Origin: Agelaius tricolor
Taxonomy: Eukaryota; Chordata; Aves; Passeriformes; Icteridae
Length of the DNA stretch: 64,000 bases
Reading direction: 5' to 3'
Assembly (NCBI GenBank): GCA_023055355.1
Contig: JALJCS010000002.1
Span: 88,127,001 to 88,191,000, forward strand
Shown: one piece after another, positions 59,846 to 64,000 of the stretch
Numbering within the stretch: position 1 is the first letter of the stretch
Layout: each line of letters opens with the position of its first letter
Notes under the pieces: generated by a model
The model's input: the letters and a program-made list of their open reading frames with translations, nothing else
What the model was told of the DNA's origin: nothing
Database searches by the model: none
Position numbers and translations under genes: made by a program

Positions 59846-62488
59846 GTGAGTTCATTCCTGCTTCAGCCTCACCTGCACTGGGAGAGGATGCTGCTACAGA
59901 GATGAGGATGCTGCAGCGCGTGGGTGCTGGTTTTATTTCATCCATACCCTGCCAGGGCTGTTGTTGCTGTAGTTATTTTTCATCTCACCTGTGACTGTTA
60001 TCTCCAGGAGCTGGATGCTTCGCCAGGATGTACAAGAGATGCACTTTGGTGTTTGGTTTACTCATAGTAAGAATCCAGTTTTCGTCACTGTGGTTTTTTG
60101 TGTGTTATATAAATAACCTTGTTTCGTAACCTGGAGGTACAACAGCTTACTTTCCATTCCATAAATTTGATGTTGGTCAGCAGCTTTTAGACCCTGAAAC
60201 TGATGAACCAAACTCCCACATGTTAAATTATCCAGTCTTTTTATCGGATCTTAAGACAGCTTTCATTTAAAAGAAAAAACAAGTTTCAGAGAGTAAAAAT
60301 CAGTTTACAGATGGGGTTGTTTCCTGTCAGCTTAGACCATTTTCTCAGTCACTCCAAGTGATCCATATCCTTACAGCCTTTCCTGTGTTGAGTCTCAGGA
60401 CTCTGATATCAGTTTTGTCAGCATCATTACTGCCATTTATCTTCACAGCCTCAGTGTGCTCTGAAATGAGGCTTAATCACCAGAGGAAGTTTATATATAC
60501 ATCAGAAATGGTACTTGGACAAAATGAGCTCTGCTAGCAGTGCTGCCTTGGAACAGTGAGCAGTGGAATAGGATTCTTGGTTCAGGAAGCTGAGGGCCCA
60601 ATTAAATAAAATGCTGCCTTGAATATAATGACATCTTAATTCAGTACCTAATTGTTCTTCACTGTGTCCTTGCTTTAGGAAACATATCTTTCTTTTGCAT
60701 CCCTGTGGCTCAATATGTTTATTTTAATTGCATCGCTCTAGTGAGGAAGGCAAAGGAGGTTTTTGAAAATTGCTGTTTATTAATTGTTTTTTTTCTGTCA
60801 TGATCAGATAATTCCTCACGCAGTTCCTAGTTTTTTAGTCAGCTCTTGACACAGAATTTAATTTGCTAGAAGACCCAGAGTACTTTTCTCTCAGTTTCCT
60901 CCTACTCTGAAGTCACAAACCCTTTACTGACATGGCTGAGGATGGGGTCCTGTGAAAACTGTGGCAGGACACAGTGCAATTTAACAGCTGAGCCACTTAG
61001 GGAAGGGAAATGTAAGGACCTCTTTGCTTATTTTTGCTTCTAGAAAGTAGTTCGACATTATGTATTTTCTTTTATAAAAAAAGTTTAAACTCATTCTTCC
61101 TCCTACAGCAGAGCACTGGTTAATGGAAAACAGTGGCAAGTGCAATGAGCAGATAGGTGCACCAATTCTTCCCACTTTTCTAGTGTTTATATAATTTTTT
61201 TTTCTGGACTGTGCAGACCACTGTCTTGGCAAAAGCAGCATCTCCACTGAGTTCAGAGTAGTGTTAATTATTTATCCTGACAGCCTCACATTGAATTTAA
61301 TTTTCTTGTGAAATACACTGACAATATAAAAAGCAAGCAACAACTGAAGTAACTTGTAGCTTAAAAGTATACTTGATCCGTCTTTTTTTTTTTTTAAGTG
61401 GTGCTAAATTTGGTTTTTCACTTACCTCTCCTGTAAAGGGATGTTTTTGTTCAAAGACACCAAAATCATTGAGTACTTTTAATTTTACTGTAAAAAAGGA
61501 GGTGCACACAGACTAGAATCACGAAACTGAGAATATATACCAGATATACATTTCCTGAGGGAAAATCCCTCAATAGAGCTCTTCTGCAAAAGTCAGCTTT
61601 GTGCTCCTTTTTTCTGTATTTGTTATGCATGATTCGCAGAGAGGAGTGGTGCATGAAACTTTCTTTACTAGAAAATGTGCTCCTGAAATAGCAAAATGCT
61701 TTTGAATTTTCTGTGTCTACCCTATAATAGCTTTTGCTTGGAACAAATCTGAAAACAGATTGAACAAAATCAGTGCAAAGCTATCACGGGGACTTTTTAG
61801 AGTTTATTCATCTTTGTAGAGTTTATTCATCTTTTCTATTCATCAGTGGTATGATTAGAAATAAGTGTTATCAGTAATTCTTGTCTGATTTTAATTGGTT
61901 TACAAGCATTAACCTGGCATTTGACTTCATTTTTTGATCACTCAATTACTTTACCAGTGCAGTGTTGATGTAGGTGACTGGATCAGTGGTATGGATGGCA
62001 GGGGGCTGCAGAGGGCAGCTGTGTTGGGTGTCCTCTCCAGGCATTCCTGGTGGGTGCCAAGGGCAGCTTCCAACCTTCTTCCACCCAGTGCAAGGGAAGA
62101 CACCAGGTCCCTCCTGGCCATGGAAGCAGATCAGACAATGGTGCAAAGAGAAGGTTTATTGCTCTTCTACTGCAGTCATGTGCAGGGCTGTCTGACATGG
62201 ACCCTAAATATCCCTGATCCTGGTAATTAGCTACTCTTTAGATTCCCTTTCTTCCTCTCTCCTTTTTCTCTCCCTTTACCAGTCTCATTCCCTCTCAAAC
62301 AAACCAACCACTTCTCTTGGGTACTTTTTTCAAGATACCAGTTTTGCTACATCCCTACCCAAATTTTGTACTTCTGATACCATTTCATAGGTAGCGTCAG
62401 ATTTGTATAAAATCACCTGTGGGCTGTTATCCCTTGCAAGCTTGTGTTTCCCAAAATGAAGTCTTTCAATTAAAAATGACCTGTAAAA

Positions 62489-62580
62489 TATTAATTAAAA
62501 TTAATTAATATTAATTAATTAATTATTAAATTAATTAATTAAATTAATTAATTAATTTTTAATTAATTAATTAATTAAAA
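62489..62580. repeat. TTAA-type low-complexity array
   Basis: About 90 bp of ttaat/attaa units, almost free of G and C and largely self-complementary. Confidence 0.95.
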
Positions 62581-62684
62581 ATAACTGTAAAAATGACCAG
62601 ACCTCACAGAATTTCTCCATAACCATCTGTGAAATCCAGCCATTCCTATGGCACATTTAACTAGTTTTTGTCACTTTATCATGT

Positions 62685-62848
62685 CATTACTGTGAGGATG
62701 ACAGAGTGTCTGCATAGGTCAACCAGGGAGATTGTGGATTCTCCATTCCAAAGCCACCTGGACATGGTCCTGGGCAAATGGCTCAAGGTGACCCTGGTGG
62801 AGCAGAGGATGTCTGGGGGTCCTTTCCACACTGAACTGATCCATGATT
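62685..62848 (+). mobile_element. CR1 LINE 3'-end fragment
   Basis: 'accagggagattgtggattc', 'ctggacatggtcctgggcaa' and 'gggggtcctttccacactga' in CR1 3' order, sense orientation. Confidence 0.85.
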
Positions 62849-63379
62849 GTTGAACCTGTCAATGTCAGAACATTTTATCCCCTTCTCACAGAGTGTGTCT
62901 GAGTGATGCCAACTGTGTGGGCTCTGGGATTCTTTTGTCACCTTCCATCCAAGATACCTTCTGGCACTGGCATTGCAAGGCTAACTGATTGTACTAGTTG
63001 CACACCAGGTTTCCCATTTTCTAAAAGCAGCACAAAGTAACTACTGAATATTATTTTAATGAATAAATACAAGTCATGACTTAGAAATCAGAAATTCTAC
63101 CCATATACATTTCATGGATAAAATGCAGTCACCATAATGTATTGATTATCAGTAACAGTAATCAGATTGTACAAATGCCTAGAGTTCTTGAGTGTGTTTT
63201 GCTTTTTGGAGTTCAGTGTTTACCAGCCAAATTATATTCATCCTTTAAGTCCTGAAATATGTTTAAACATGTGAAATATTTTGATCTCTGAACCTTCCTT
63301 GCTAGTGAAAATGACCTGATACAAGATCTAAAGAGCACATACATTTGTCCTAAGAACTGTTTAGAGATTAAATATAAAT

Positions 63380-63396
63380 ATGTGTGTGTGTGTGTA
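63380..63396. repeat. (TG)n microsatellite
   Basis: About eight TG units. Confidence 0.88.
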
Positions 63397-63574
63397 TGTA
63401 TAACCTCTCCAGTTCTCTATTTCTCCAAACCTTCATTATTCAAATCTGTGCAAAAAGGTACATGAGAATATTGGATTGAAACTTTCTCAGCTTGAGAGCA
63501 TAGGTTGCAGCATTTTACACACTCAAACAAGAGTGATTGCTTGGTTTAGAAAGCAATCACAAACAAGGTTCAAA

Positions 63575-63750
63575 GGAAAGTACTGGAGTGGCCTGCCTGG
63601 GGAGATGGTGGAGTCACCATCCCTGGATGTGTTAAAAAAAGCCTGGATGTGGCACTGGGTGCCATGGTTTAGTTGAGGTGTTGGGGCATGGGTTGGACTT
63701 GATGCTCTTGAAGGTCTCTTCCAACCCAGTCATTCTGTGAATTCTGTGAA
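63575..63750 (+). mobile_element. CR1 LINE 3'-end fragment
   Basis: 'tactggagtggcctgcctgg', 'agtcaccatccctggatgtg', 'ttggacttgatgctcttgaa' and a terminal 'cattctgtgaattctgtga': a CR1 3' end of a different subtype from the copy at 62685. Confidence 0.9.
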
Positions 63751-63794
63751 AATGCAATGTGCTCTTTTATGACTTAGAAATGGTACATACCAGT

Positions 63795-63817
63795 AAAAAA
63801 AAAAAAAAAAAAAAAAA
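63795..63817. repeat. A23 homopolymer
   Basis: Uninterrupted A-run 45 bp beyond the CR1 3' end. CR1 does not normally end in poly(A), so I list it separately. Confidence 0.9.
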
Positions 63818-64000
63818 GACATTTTAGAAAACCCTCTAATCCTTAAGTGATTTGATGGAAAGTATAACTACTATTTGACATAACTCTCATCAGACAAGAA
63901 ATTAGAAAAAATCTCTAACATCCACTGTTACCAATTGTTCCCTTAGTTTAATTATTTTAAAAGCTGCTATTAATATAAATATTATACATAAATATGTGGC

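Larger units (their letters stand above)
1..64000 (+). other. TG: Thyroglobulin gene, central to 3' part (26 exons, partial at both ends)
   Basis: Thyroglobulin is secreted by thyroid follicle cells into the follicle lumen, iodinated on tyrosines, coupled to form T4/T3 within the chain, then taken up and proteolysed to release hormone. The conceptual protein from the joined exons matches the vertebrate TG domain order: type-1 repeat with CWCV, hinge, type-2 repeats, degenerate type-1 repeat, type-3 a1-b1-a2-b2-a3, then the cholinesterase-like (ChEL) domain. All exons are on the plus strand, all junction phases agree, and there is no stop or frameshift, so the gene looks intact. Most introns are phase 1, as expected from duplication of Cys-rich modules. 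Human exon numbers given below (16-41) are inferred by alignment from memory. 5' exons and the last ChEL exons are outside the window. Confidence 0.97.
59846..64000 (+). other. Start of the next intron (>4.1 kb)
   Basis: Begins gtgagt. The continuing ChEL sequence (human GGSALSP...) is not found to 64000. Holds CR1 fragments (62685-62848, 63575-63750), a TTAA-type array (62489-62580), a TG run (63380-63396), an A23 run (63795-63817) and a small tandem duplication at about 61799-61836 (agagtttattcatctt twice). In mammals the equivalent large intron hosts the antisense gene SLA; no SH2/SH3-like coding is seen here on the minus strand. Confidence 0.82.

Noticed and set aside
61974..62230. GC-richer segment with overlapping frames and 'aaggtttattg', possibly an antisense LTR
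   Set aside because: No TG...CA ends, target duplication or second copy in the window, so I cannot support a mobile-element call.
59846..64000. Search for SLA exons or TG exon 42
   Set aside because: Neither the SH2/SH3 pattern on the minus strand nor the ChEL continuation on the plus strand was found; both presumably lie beyond the window.
1..64000. A previously undescribed biological system
   Set aside because: Everything coding is accounted for by one well-known gene. The remainder is intron, CR1, LTR fragments and simple repeats.

Overview
The window is nuclear DNA of a bird. It holds the central and 3' part of one gene, thyroglobulin (TG), the large secreted precursor of thyroid hormone, on the plus strand. 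I find 26 coding exons between 686 and 59845. Splice phases chain without a break and there are no internal stops or frameshifts: 3824 coding bases, i.e. 1274 whole codons plus one split codon at the left edge. From recall of human TG (48 exons), these correspond to human exons 16-41. That numbering is inference; the exon order, phases and homology are read from the sequence. The gene continues past both ends, so promoter, signal peptide, most type-1 repeats, the last third of the cholinesterase-like domain and the polyadenylation site lie outside.

Layout: 686-4911, last type-1 repeat of the N-terminal array and start of the hinge; 7136-10358, hinge, with a conserved Asp-Tyr that aligns with a known hormone-forming tyrosine; 15100-15249, short type-2 (GCC2/GCC3-like) repeats; 16774-16944, degenerate eleventh type-1 repeat; 19928-46535, type-3 repeats in the order a1, b1, a2, b2, a3; 47694-59845, first part of the cholinesterase-like (ChEL) domain, whose nucleophile position is Arg instead of Ser. 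The last ~4.1 kb is the start of the next intron, which in mammals is large and hosts the antisense gene SLA; I see no SLA exon here.

Bird origin is supported by about thirteen fragments of CR1, the dominant avian LINE, on both strands, typical 3'-truncated copies with 'cattctgtgattctgtg'-like ends. A 395-bp solo LTR at 18160-18554 and three fragments of a second LTR-like family resemble endogenous retrovirus LTRs I recall from songbirds, so a passerine is likely but not proven.

The rest is AT-rich intron with microsatellites and small tandem duplications. I see no second gene, RNA gene, CRISPR array, operon or complete mobile element, and no new biological system. The points most worth checking are a GC-AG intron, an AT-rich palindrome, a donor-like 5' end on one exon, a pentanucleotide array touching a splice donor, and CpG-dense ChEL exons.
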